14,116 nucleotides of DNA from CAZTGZ01 sp044339595. Its GTDB lineage: Bacteria; Bacteroidota; Bacteroidia; NS11-12g; UBA9320. A model generated the notes under the pieces. It worked only from the letters and a program-made list of their open reading frames with translations. It was not told the origin of the DNA and did not search any database. Within the stretch, counting starts at the first letter, position 1. Each line of letters opens with the position of its first letter. A program made the translations under genes and the position numbers. Below, piece by piece: positions 8,101 through 14,105 of the stretch. Location: NCBI GenBank assembly GCA_044339595.1, contig JBIIVF010000060.1:1-14116 (forward strand), given 5' to 3'.

Positions 8101-9235
8101 GCTCACCGGTGTAATCGATTATAAAGGTCCGAAAGTTACTTTTAGCCTTCAGGCAAACGGGTTGAATTCGAGCAGGGCGGTAGACATAGAATTTGAAGAA
8201 GAGGCCTTGTTGTTAAACGGACAGGCCATCGATGAAGGTGGGGTAGAAGAAGTTTGGGTGAACAATCAATCTGTAAGCCTGGCCACCAATGGCAAATTCA
8301 GTTATGTTGTTACCGAAACTGAAAATACATGGCTGTATATTAAAGCGAAAGACAAGGTGGGCAATCTCACCCTCGATTCTATCATGGTCTTCAAGAATTC
8401 TGATGGTAAAAAAGAAATAAAGAAGGAAGTGGTGAACAGAGCATTGCTCTTTGGAACAGATATTTATGATGAATTCACGGCCTTAAAAAACCCAATCAGT
8501 GATGTTTTGGCCATCGGAAAACTGCTGGAGGAATACTACGGTTATCAGGTAACCATCGTGAAAGATGCCACACAAGCAGAGATCAGAGAGAAACTCGATT
8601 CATTTCTGAGATTGAGTTATGGACCACAGGATCAACTGTTCGTATTTTTTGCCGGACATGGCATGCTTGATAATATTTATGGTGGACATATCGTATGTAA
8701 AGATTCCAAAAAGCTCGATAAAACCCGCCAAACCTATTATCCGTTTCATCAGCTCGCCGGCAGTTTAAATGGGGTTCAAAACTGTCAACATATTTTGTTG
8801 GTGCTGGATGTGTGTTTTGGGGGACAGATTTTCTCTAAACAATGGGCACCCGCCTATATGGGTCAGGATGTTTACAGTGCCAACAAAGAGCAAATTCGGT
8901 TAAACAAGATCATGGCTTCCAAAAGCAGGATGTTTATCACCAGCGGAGGAGAAACCTATGTGCCCGATGGCCGTCCGGGGTATCATTCTCCGTTTGCTTC
9001 GCGATTTATTCAAGCCTTGGAAAATCCATTGAACAATCCGCAGAAATCCTATATAACATTGAAAGATATTGTAGATTATTTAAGGGATCTACCTGAAAAT
9101 CAAGAGCCGCGATATGGTAGTTTTGGCAACGAAAGTGAGTTGGACAAAAATGCAGACATCGCACTGATGCCGGTGAAGCGGTATGGGGCCATCACTCAAA
9201 ATGCCAGTAAACAGAGTCCGGCACCGGGGAGGTGA
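5138..9235 (+). CDS. Large exported TPR / pseudo-caspase / Ig-like / caspase protein
   Basis: A 1365-residue protein. Residues 1-26 are a signal peptide (cleavage after SLSA). Residues ~27-125 are helical, and ~130-235 form a beta-rich domain I do not recognise. TPR-like helix pairs occur at about 458-590 (such as RIDEALQVYDQTLSF and FNASFEYCRKAYEMD) and ~639-731 (EFTKAISLFEKAIENEK). Residues ~760-988 have a caspase-like layout (NRLIVVSLAGG, then GDALVFYYSGN, then LFIWDIPNHG), but the His and Cys positions appear as N841 and P882, so this domain should be inactive. Residues ~997-1085 look like an Ig-like beta domain with a KDKVGN motif near the end. Residues ~1100-1345 are a second caspase domain with H1174 in FFAGHG and C1226 in LDVCFGG, so the dyad is intact. 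The start overlaps the previous stop by four bases. It is the last gene of the operon. TPRs suggest partner binding; a scaffold or sensor role is inference. Confidence 0.83.
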   Translation: MMQKSDLFRYALLIFVGIVLFGSLSAQDIQRAKDMAQREAPPDSIIMLVNQIVEKEKRASSPNSKLLGTCYFLRAKAYYDLKDAQNSYSDAVSSFKYIAEFTPEAAPDVIELLEDCRKLIAMDDLALPVQNQKKIEESIFFSISEIVEIRGDTVLVKVKGGSNEGITDQSSGGVLSVYTVENPERGNEEMGNARVTEVHPSWCLAEVILFERSRNKGLKLITGDNIMLKAMVPETVYRGNLFKLTSSNILLRNSYRNYAYHHTFILRDNNPFTEEAIIRYLLEDQKGTAAYLYDSANATFMKDYLPFKRGSKIGLNMWEAMLQSNIEDMRAFHRFVISFPAKYMGREFRSDETYATWLINATPPGNDEIEYTYDAILGSDTSRSAMISLASKLQYYLSYYSDTVETTSIGVHLEKVADRWRTRNEKFTQALDYTSALKQTEKLLHFASWFSNDTFTLPLLFEKASLLQKLKRIDEALQVYDQTLSFDIKPYNSYWFRAYLFYEQERNTEAFRDFAKVSELAPWSSSPLGMQGWILLKTGKFNASFEYCRKAYEMDSFNHSWVVNFGHAYFMRGETDSARILYDRAMSLIKDPGNFYSGMIADFDTFLSNGWEMQRIRAEKTRVIAIWNEKYRYRLQADSCFQAGKDLHSTKEFTKAISLFEKAIENEKAHSTPDMDWIRAYSRWIAFSHYKAKDYVRSLENYKKAYLISRDTLKNTEYEILDLQDMANICDWLGMQTNKEVYRQLAASLQRKQNEKTQSNRLIVVSLAGGKSAANPFNFCEKDAINIAGSLQTKGAFIYDTVFTYVLTGKQFTRGDMNRVFKEVLTIGRPGDALVFYYSGNTFTKLGRKGFVLGNDSLDMEDLHYWSSNILSRKQLFIWDIPNHGHTDAFLSLKNKQTLEGKGTQTDLILLSNQGTRIEPDGQGGLLSAAVFEALEGKANTGFSDNDRSVSAKELEAFVFDKLGRNNYYLQVTTFSEGLDFPLVSAPLLTGVIDYKGPKVTFSLQANGLNSSRAVDIEFEEEALLLNGQAIDEGGVEEVWVNNQSVSLATNGKFSYVVTETENTWLYIKAKDKVGNLTLDSIMVFKNSDGKKEIKKEVVNRALLFGTDIYDEFTALKNPISDVLAIGKLLEEYYGYQVTIVKDATQAEIREKLDSFLRLSYGPQDQLFVFFAGHGMLDNIYGGHIVCKDSKKLDKTRQTYYPFHQLAGSLNGVQNCQHILLVLDVCFGGQIFSKQWAPAYMGQDVYSANKEQIRLNKIMASKSRMFITSGGETYVPDGRPGYHSPFASRFIQALENPLNNPQKSYITLKDIVDYLRDLPENQEPRYGSFGNESELDKNADIALMPVKRYGAITQNASKQSPAPGR

Positions 9236-9477
9236 CCATCATTTGATTTTTCACTCATCGAGGACTACCGAAATTTTCGAAAAACAATGTGATGTATCAA
9301 TCAAGACAAGAAACCCTGATGGCAAGAAATAACATGATTGCTCGAATATTGCTTAAACAAAAAAATATTATTGAACGATAAGCTCAATGTCTTCGGAATT
9401 AGAAACAACTGCCGAGCCAAGAAAATTTCTTGGTACATTTTCAATAAAATCCTGCTTGCCATGACTAATCTCAGAAA
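9236..9477. other. Intergenic region after the operon, no gene seen
   Basis: The sequence becomes AT-rich right after the operon stop. Only a poor CACC/GGTG stem overlaps the stop codon, with a short T run after it, so a terminator here is uncertain. ATTGCTCGAATA (9337-9348) recurs at 11127-11138, just before the nuclease gene's upstream region. That may be a further trace of the duplication described below, or chance. Confidence 0.5.
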
Positions 9478-9836
9478 AGACTTTTTATGGAAATTGAAAA
9501 ATAATGCCGTTATTTGAGTTAAATATTTGCTTATGCCCGTTAACAAACAAGTTGTCAGTGCAATTAAGAGGTCTTTTTCTAAGTTCGATTTTATTCGTTT
9601 AGAGGAGCGTTGCACAAATGACGCTCAAACCAGATTTGTTTTGATTGAGACTGTTTAGAAGTGCCGGGATCTTGTAGAATGGACGAAATCGCCGCCCAAA
9701 TAAATGCCGGGTAGAAAAAATGATAAGGCTTACATTGGTTTAATTGTGCGGGCTGAAACACCTGAAATGGTTATCGAATATAAGAAATACAGAAAAAGAT
9801 TGACATTCAAAGAAGCTTCACAGGGGTAGATTAAAT
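9478..9836 (+). pseudogene. Decayed N-terminal copy of the HsdR-N-like nuclease gene
   Basis: This stretch aligns in direct orientation with 11138-~11500, including about 55 bases of upstream sequence. The ATG at 9533 corresponds to 11193. The first ~120 coding bases differ at only about nine places by eye (MPVNKQVV, then IKRSFSKFDF, then RLEERCTN). A one-base deletion near 9650 then shifts the frame and TAG at 9656-9658 stops it. Beyond that, homology continues with more changes and another stop (TAG, 9711-9713). The catalytic Asp codon GAC has become TAC (Tyr). Recognisable homology ends near 9825-9836, just after the bases matching the end of the nuclease core. No complete product can be made. 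It is a remnant of a duplication, not a gene. Confidence 0.85.
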
Positions 9837-9911
9837 GCAAAGGATAGGAAGACCGATACTAAATACAAAATAATAACCTGAGAGAATTTTAAAAACAAAG
9901 ATTGACCAACG

Positions 9912-10727
9912 ATGATTATGAAACAGATATTGACACTAATAACAGTTTTATTTATAGCTTCTTTTACCTTTAGCCAAACCCCGGATGAATACTTTGATAG
10001 CGGTAGTGCCAAATATAAATTGAAAGATTACAAAGGCGCCATAGCAGATTATAACAAGGCGATTGAGCTTAATCCGAAGTATACAGACGCTTACTATAAC
10101 CGAGGTCTTTCAAAAGCCATATTAGAAGACTACAAAGGCGCTATAGCAGATTATAATAAGGCGATTGTGCTTAATCCGAAATTTACAGACGCTTACTATA
10201 ACCGAGGTCTTTCAAAAGCTATATTAAAAGATCACAAAGGAGCTAAAGCAGAGTTTAACAAAGCAATTGAGCTTAATCCGGATTATGCAGACGCATACTA
10301 TAACCGAGGTGTTTCAAAAGACAATGTAGAGGACTTTAAAGGCGCTATAGCAGATTATAGCAAGGTAATTGAGCTTAATCCGAATGAGGCAATCGCCTAT
10401 TATAACCGAGGTGTTTCAAAAGATAATGTAGAAGACTTCATGGGAGCTGTAGCAGATTATACCAAGGTGATTGAGCTTAATCCAAATGATGCAAACGCTT
10501 ACTTTAACCGCGGTCTTTCTAAAGCCATGTTAGATGACTTCAGAGGAGCTGTAACAGATTATAACAAAGTAATTGAGCTTATTCCGAATGATGCAATCGC
10601 TTACTACAGTCGGGGGCTCTTAAAACTCATATTAGGACAAAATATTAACGGATGCTTAGATTTATCTAAAGCTGGCGAGTTGGGCTCTGAAATTGCCTAT
10701 AAAGCAATACAATCCCTTTGCAATTAG
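9912..10727 (+). CDS. Exported TPR-repeat protein
   Basis: A 271-residue protein. Residues 1-22 are a signal peptide (hydrophobic core, cleavage before QTPDEY). Residues 24-261 are seven consecutive 34-residue units: six are classical TPRs of the form AYYNRGxSKxxxxDYKGAIADYNKAIELNPxx, and the seventh is degenerate (AYYSRGLLKLILGQNINGC). The C-terminal LSKAGELGSEIAYKAIQSLC resembles the cap common in Bacteroidota TPR proteins (ACxDWxKAxxLG). Such proteins bind partner proteins; no enzyme domain is present. The start may be the ATG at 9912 or the one at 9918; both give the same signal peptide and neither has a Shine-Dalgarno sequence. I see no clear promoter in the short gap upstream. The gene sits between a broken and an intact copy of a nuclease gene, next to a transposase remnant, so it may have arrived or been moved with them. 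Confidence 0.85.
   Translation: MIMKQILTLITVLFIASFTFSQTPDEYFDSGSAKYKLKDYKGAIADYNKAIELNPKYTDAYYNRGLSKAILEDYKGAIADYNKAIVLNPKFTDAYYNRGLSKAILKDHKGAKAEFNKAIELNPDYADAYYNRGVSKDNVEDFKGAIADYSKVIELNPNEAIAYYNRGVSKDNVEDFMGAVADYTKVIELNPNDANAYFNRGLSKAMLDDFRGAVTDYNKVIELIPNDAIAYYSRGLLKLILGQNINGCLDLSKAGELGSEIAYKAIQSLCN
9981..10592 (+). repeat. 102-base tandem coding repeats (six TPR units)
   Basis: Six successive 102-base units encode the canonical TPRs, and they are alike at base level as well as in protein. For example, a 36-base run starting at 10082 recurs without change at 10184. The codons for AYYNRG, SKA and IELNP are nearly fixed across units, while other positions vary. This suggests recent expansion or gene conversion among units. 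Confidence 0.75.
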
Positions 10728-10743
10728 CCTACTTTCATCAAGA

Positions 10744-10965
10744 TTACATTGCATAAGCAGAACCAAAAAAGGTAAACAGCAGTTTCTTTCCATTCCCCCC
10801 AAAAGCTGGTTCAGGGTTTAATTTGATTTCTTTTTGCCAACGATAAATCAATTCTGCACGAACACCCAACTCCCGCGCAATCTCTTGAACATTCCCTCGA
10901 ACATGGCTCAATTCAACCGCTTTTTGCTTGAATTCTTTGCTGTAAAAGTTTCTCGTTTCTTTCAT
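10744..10965 (-). mobile_element. Truncated IS3-family transposase OrfA remnant
   Basis: Read on the minus strand from ATG (10965-10963), the first ~60 residues match the OrfA helix-turn-helix protein of IS3-family elements: MKETRNFYSKEFKQKAVELS, then GNVQEIARELGV, then LIYRWQKEIKLNPEPAFGGNGK. OrfA of this group normally continues to about 100 residues and is followed by OrfB with the DDE catalytic domain. Here the similarity stops at GNGK (near 10786), a short unrelated tail follows, and no OrfB exists on either side. The element is therefore a dead fragment. Its broken edge is only ~17-60 bases from the stop of the TPR gene. The outer end of the element probably lies near 11005-11025, but I cannot define its terminal inverted repeat. 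Confidence 0.75.
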
Positions 10966-10969
10966 TTTG

Positions 10970-11003
10970 TTAAGGATTTAAAAATTTTTAAATTTAGCCT
11001 TAA
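10970..11003. repeat. AT-rich dyad just upstream of the OrfA remnant
   Basis: TTAAGG plus ATTTAAAAA (10970-10984) pairs with TTTTTAAAT (10985-10993) and CCTTAA (10998-11003), with a 4-base offset (TTAG). It lies 5 bases upstream of the OrfA start codon on the minus strand. It may be the operator or promoter region of the insertion sequence. No function can be shown. Confidence 0.4.
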
Positions 11004-11192
11004 CTTAGTGTACGTAAAAATGTAGCAGCTTCAGTATCAAAGTAAAGCGACTGAATCTGGTATACAACTGCCCGTGTACAGAAATTTCTCGCGTTCATTT
11101 TGAATTAAAATCTTCTTATCATAATCATTGCTCGAATAGACTTTTTGTAGAATGTCATAAAGAATGACTTTATTTGAGATAAATATTTGGTT

Positions 11193-12209
11193 ATGCCCGT
11201 TAACAAACAAGTTGTCAATACAATTAAGAGGTCTTTTTCTAAGTTCGATTTTACGAGGTTAGAGGAACGTTGCACAAATGAAGCTCAAACCAGATTTGTT
11301 TTGATTGAGCCTTTTTTAGAAGTGCTGGGATACAGCAGAATTGATGACATCGCCACCGAAATCAATGCAGGTTGGGGAAAAAAAAATGATAAGGCTGACA
11401 TTGGTTTAATTGTTAGAGGTAAAACACCTGAAATTATCATTGAATGTAAGAAATACGGCAAAAAATTAACGGACAAAGAAGCCTCACAGTTGAATAATTA
11501 CTTTATTAACACAAAAGGTTCAAAGTTTGGAATCCTCACTAATGGAACAGAATGGAGATTTTATTCCATAAATGAAGCCTCAAAAGACATGAAACTTTAC
11601 GATGTTCCCTTTATGGTCATTGATTTAATGGAAATTGAAGAATCTACATTTGACTTCTTATCAAAGATACACAAGAGCAATATTGATATTAATGAATTAC
11701 ACGATGAAGCTCAAGAAATCTACTTTTTAAAGGGATTTGCCGAAGCACTTTCCAGCGAACTATCTGACCCTTCAGATGACTTTATTAAGGCTATCTTTTG
11801 CCGTATGGAAGGTAAGAGGATGACAGACCAGATTAAGTTGAAAATTAAGAATCTAATTACTTCAAATGCCGTTCAAGATGCAATGCCGAAAATGATTGAA
11901 CAAGAATCTAAAAATGGAAGTGTAGTAATAACAACAGCCGAGGAATTGAAAATATACCATGCGGTAAAGACAACTTTGTTAAATTCTCTAAAAAAGATTG
12001 ATGCTGACAGAATTTCTTATCGTGACCAAAAGAACAGTTTTAATATCATCGTTGACGATAACAACAAAAAAACAATAGCCAAATTAACCAGTTCAAAGGG
12101 TAAATATTCCATTGAGATTAACGGCAATAAATTCGATGTGAATGGGATTGAAAGTATTGTTGCCTTGCGAAAACAGTTGGTAGATGCCACAGCTGTTTAT
12201 TTTACCTAA
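11193..12209 (+). CDS. HsdR N-terminal-domain-like PD-(D/E)XK nuclease, stand-alone
   Basis: A 338-residue protein. Residues ~15-130 match the nuclease domain at the N-terminus of type I restriction R subunits (HSDR_N): ARTR-like NEAQTRFVLIEPFLEVLGY, then KADIGL, IIIECKKYG and a downstream EASQLNNYF. D69, E84 and K86 form the D-x(14)-E-x-K core, and Q98 sits in the expected downstream helix, so the site looks intact. The C-terminal ~200 residues contain no helicase motifs. The last ~80 residues (from about KKIDADRISYRDQ) look like a small alpha/beta domain I do not recognise. No hsdM or hsdS is nearby, so this is not a complete type I system. The ATG at 11193 is chosen because the decayed duplicate conserves it; a TTG at 11187 is the only longer option. 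Defence or DNA repair is possible; the function is not established. Confidence 0.78.
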   Translation: MPVNKQVVNTIKRSFSKFDFTRLEERCTNEAQTRFVLIEPFLEVLGYSRIDDIATEINAGWGKKNDKADIGLIVRGKTPEIIIECKKYGKKLTDKEASQLNNYFINTKGSKFGILTNGTEWRFYSINEASKDMKLYDVPFMVIDLMEIEESTFDFLSKIHKSNIDINELHDEAQEIYFLKGFAEALSSELSDPSDDFIKAIFCRMEGKRMTDQIKLKIKNLITSNAVQDAMPKMIEQESKNGSVVITTAEELKIYHAVKTTLLNSLKKIDADRISYRDQKNSFNIIVDDNNKKTIAKLTSSKGKYSIEINGNKFDVNGIESIVALRKQLVDATAVYFT

Positions 12210-12217
12210 TGGGGGCA

Positions 12218-12234
12218 AGCAAGCTTTTCTTGCT
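12218..12234 (+). terminator. Weak hairpin after the nuclease gene
   Basis: AGCAAG (12218-12223) and CTTGCT (12229-12234) form a perfect 6-bp stem with a 5-base loop, nine bases after the nuclease stop codon. No proper T run follows, so termination here is only a possibility. Confidence 0.3.
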
Positions 12235-12354
12235 GTTATTGGGCAAACGTATGGTGCATCAAATTTGTGTTTTGGCAAATTTTAGAAATAGGGGTTTGAT
12301 TCGGCTATTTAATTTGATTAGTAAGTCATATTTATTTTACTAAATTTATAAACT

Positions 12355-12690
12355 ATGCTTGTCTATATTGTTATCATCATCGCTTTTGTCCTTAATATAA
12401 CCTTGATAGTTATATTCATTAACATGGCATCTAATGTCAAGAAGATAAAGGAGCACTTAATAAATGACGAATTAATTAAAATCAAAGACATTGTTTTGAA
12501 AGCTAGATTGAAACGTAAGCTTGGTAACGCCCTTGATGCCTATAATCATTATTTGGAAGCGGATTTTTATTTGGACAATTTCAGAAAGAATAACAAACCT
12601 ACGCAAGAGAGTATGGGAATTGTTGAGTATAAAGATTTGATTTTGATGAGAAATGAAATCAAGCGACAAATAGAAGAATTAGAACCTTAA
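12355..12690 (+). CDS. Small membrane-anchored protein of unknown function
   Basis: A 111-residue protein I do not recognise. Residues ~2-24 are a strongly hydrophobic segment (VYIVIIIAFVLNITLIVIFI) that should be a single N-terminal transmembrane helix. The remaining ~87 residues are charged and probably helical: one stretch rich in Lys and Ile (SNVKKIKEHLIND), then LKRKLGNALDAYNHYLEAD, which could be a single TPR-like hairpin, and a coiled C-terminal helix (RNEIKRQIEELE). With no positive cluster before the helix and KK right after it, the soluble part is most likely cytoplasmic. It lies 51 bases before the YbjQ-domain gene on the same strand, so the two may be co-transcribed. The ATG at 12355 is the only sensible start. 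Confidence 0.65.
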   Translation: MLVYIVIIIAFVLNITLIVIFINMASNVKKIKEHLINDELIKIKDIVLKARLKRKLGNALDAYNHYLEADFYLDNFRKNNKPTQESMGIVEYKDLILMRNEIKRQIEELEP

Positions 12691-12741
12691 TCTTTTGATT
12701 CTCCATTAAACTCGTACAACTCTCTATTAAATAAGGAAACA

Positions 12742-13803
12742 ATGTCAAATCCAAAAAATGTTTTAGTGGTAACCACTTCGTCACTTGACGGAATAAAAAT
12801 AAGTAAATATTTAAAACCCGTATCTGCTCATGTTGTTGCAGGAACAAATCTTTTTAGTGACTTCTTAGGTGGCTTAACTGATTTTTTCGGAGGCCGTTCA
12901 AAGACATATCAAAAGCAGATTTCATCCATTTACAATGAAGCCATAGAGCGCTTAAAATATGCGGCTTATGAAATCGGTGCAAACTGCATTGTAGGACTTA
13001 AAATTGACCTTGACGAAATATCAGGGAAAGGAAAATCGATGTTTATGTTGACTGCGGTAGGAACTGCTGTAATTACTGAAAATGAACTGCTCAAAAAAGA
13101 CAGTTTGGCTCAATCTCAAGAAAAGCTTGAGAGTGTAGGGGCAGAAAGTGTCAATATACTGAGGAGAAAAAAGGAAATCATAAAAGAAGCTGAATTGGAT
13201 AGCCTTGAGCTTAATGATGAAATTTGGGATTTTATCACTATAAATGAAGTGGATGAGGTCTTTCCATTTCTCATAAAACAATATTCGAGTTTTGCAAATT
13301 CCAATAAGCTACTTGCCACGTATTTGGACGGATTATCCAATCATAAAAAGTTAAATCTATTGTATGAAGCACTGGCAGGAGCTAATGAATCTATAGCATT
13401 AAAACTCTGTGAAATAATCAAGGAGTTAAAGTTGTTTGATTATAGTCATACAGAAGGATTGTTGAAAAGTTCAAATTTACAGACGAAAAAATATGGACTT
13501 CTCATTGTAACGTATGACAAACCAACATACGAATTTCAGGATATCCAAGATTTACAAACTCTCAAAAGTCTAATTCAAGAAACGTTTTTTGAAATTGGAG
13601 AACGAACCACAAAAAAGCAGTTATTATCTTCAAAGGAAAAAGAGGTGTGGATTTGTGAGTGCGGTAAAACAAATGAAATAGGAGTGCATTGTTATAATTG
13701 TCAACAGGATATTTATGGGTTTACAAAAGACGAAGTAAAACCTTCAATGGTTATCGACCATATTAATCAAAAAGTTGAATTAATAACTGAGCTTCTGAAA
13801 TGA
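12742..13803 (+). CDS. YbjQ-domain protein with C-terminal zinc ribbon
   Basis: A 353-residue protein, probably cytoplasmic (no signal peptide). Residues ~5-115 match the YbjQ family (PF01906): VVTTSSLDGIKISKYLKPVS, VVAGTNLFSDFLGGLTDFFGGRS, an EAIERLKYAAYEIGANCIVGLKID helix-strand, and a final GTAVI strand. Stand-alone YbjQ proteins are about 105 residues and form rings; their role is unclear despite the heavy-metal-binding label. Residues ~120-295 are mainly helical, with a DEIWDFITINE stretch and repeated leucine-rich helices. At the end, C305-x-C307-x9-C317-x2-C320 (CECG and CYNC) is a compact zinc ribbon, which usually mediates protein or nucleic-acid contacts. The ATG at 12742 follows AAGGAAACA. 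No partner other than the small membrane protein upstream is evident. Confidence 0.75.
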   Translation: MSNPKNVLVVTTSSLDGIKISKYLKPVSAHVVAGTNLFSDFLGGLTDFFGGRSKTYQKQISSIYNEAIERLKYAAYEIGANCIVGLKIDLDEISGKGKSMFMLTAVGTAVITENELLKKDSLAQSQEKLESVGAESVNILRRKKEIIKEAELDSLELNDEIWDFITINEVDEVFPFLIKQYSSFANSNKLLATYLDGLSNHKKLNLLYEALAGANESIALKLCEIIKELKLFDYSHTEGLLKSSNLQTKKYGLLIVTYDKPTYEFQDIQDLQTLKSLIQETFFEIGERTTKKQLLSSKEKEVWICECGKTNEIGVHCYNCQQDIYGFTKDEVKPSMVIDHINQKVELITELLK

Positions 13804-13880
13804 AAGGTGAGCAAGGCATAAGCAAGTGCCATAATAGTTGGGTTTAAGTTTGGTTATTCCTTTGAATACAAATGCTCGCT

Positions 13881-13908
13881 GGGCAAAAAGATAAGGTTTG
13901 TCTTGCCC
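13881..13908. repeat. Inverted repeat (short hairpin)
   Basis: GGGCAA (13881-13886) and TTGCCC (13903-13908) form a 6-bp stem with a 16-base loop. It lies directly before the larger hairpin and lacks a T run, so it is unlikely to be a terminator on its own. Confidence 0.4.
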
Positions 13909-13910
13909 AC

Positions 13911-13975
13911 CCATCGGGGTCTCCCGCATTCGAAAACAGGTTATTAAAACGAATCAAGACAGGGGACCCCGATGG
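13911..13975. repeat. Long nested inverted repeat
   Basis: CCATCGGGGTCTCC (13911-13924) pairs with GGGGACCCCGATGG (13962-13975) over 14 positions with one T-G pair. Inside the 37-base loop, ATTCG (13928-13932) pairs with CGAAT (13950-13954). It could be a palindromic repeat element or a structured RNA. No T run follows. Confidence 0.6.
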
Positions 13976-14071
13976 TACGAATGAAAAGACAGGATTACTT
14001 TCAGTGAACCTGAAAGGGGGGGAGTCCAAATCATTGGAAAGCGACACTGCGTGTTTGCTTTTTTGTATCCA

Positions 14072-14105
14072 AAAACCCTTCAAAGCCTGGGGGCTTTGGG
14101 GTTTT
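14072..14105 (+). terminator. Strong intrinsic-terminator-like hairpin
   Basis: AAAACCC and CAAAGCC (14072-14078 and 14081-14087, with a 2-base TT bulge) pair perfectly with GGCTTTG and GGGTTTT (14092-14105) around a TGGG loop. The stem is 14 bp and ends in four T on the + strand and four A on the left arm, so it could stop transcription from either side. It is the likely end of the transcript carrying the YbjQ-domain gene, though 268 bases lie between them. Confidence 0.6.

Noticed and set aside
734..9235. CRISPR-linked caspase (TPR-CHAT/Craspase), gasdermin or effector-associated-domain defence system
   Set aside because: No cas gene, CRISPR array, gasdermin-like protein, NTPase or death-like adaptor is present, and all four proteins have signal peptides, unlike those cytoplasmic systems.
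9981..10592. Regularly spaced repeats as a possible CRISPR array
   Set aside because: The repeats are contiguous 102-base coding units of a TPR protein, not short repeats separated by unique spacers.
10834..11025. 63-codon + strand frame over the IS remnant
   Set aside because: It is the antisense shadow of the OrfA fragment, which has clear family motifs on the other strand.
11187..12209. Complete type I restriction-modification system
   Set aside because: The protein lacks helicase motifs and no methylase or specificity subunit is encoded nearby.
13844..14083. 79-codon minus-strand frame
   Set aside because: It passes through three hairpins, has no recognisable domain and no start signal. 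It may be an open frame within a repeat element.
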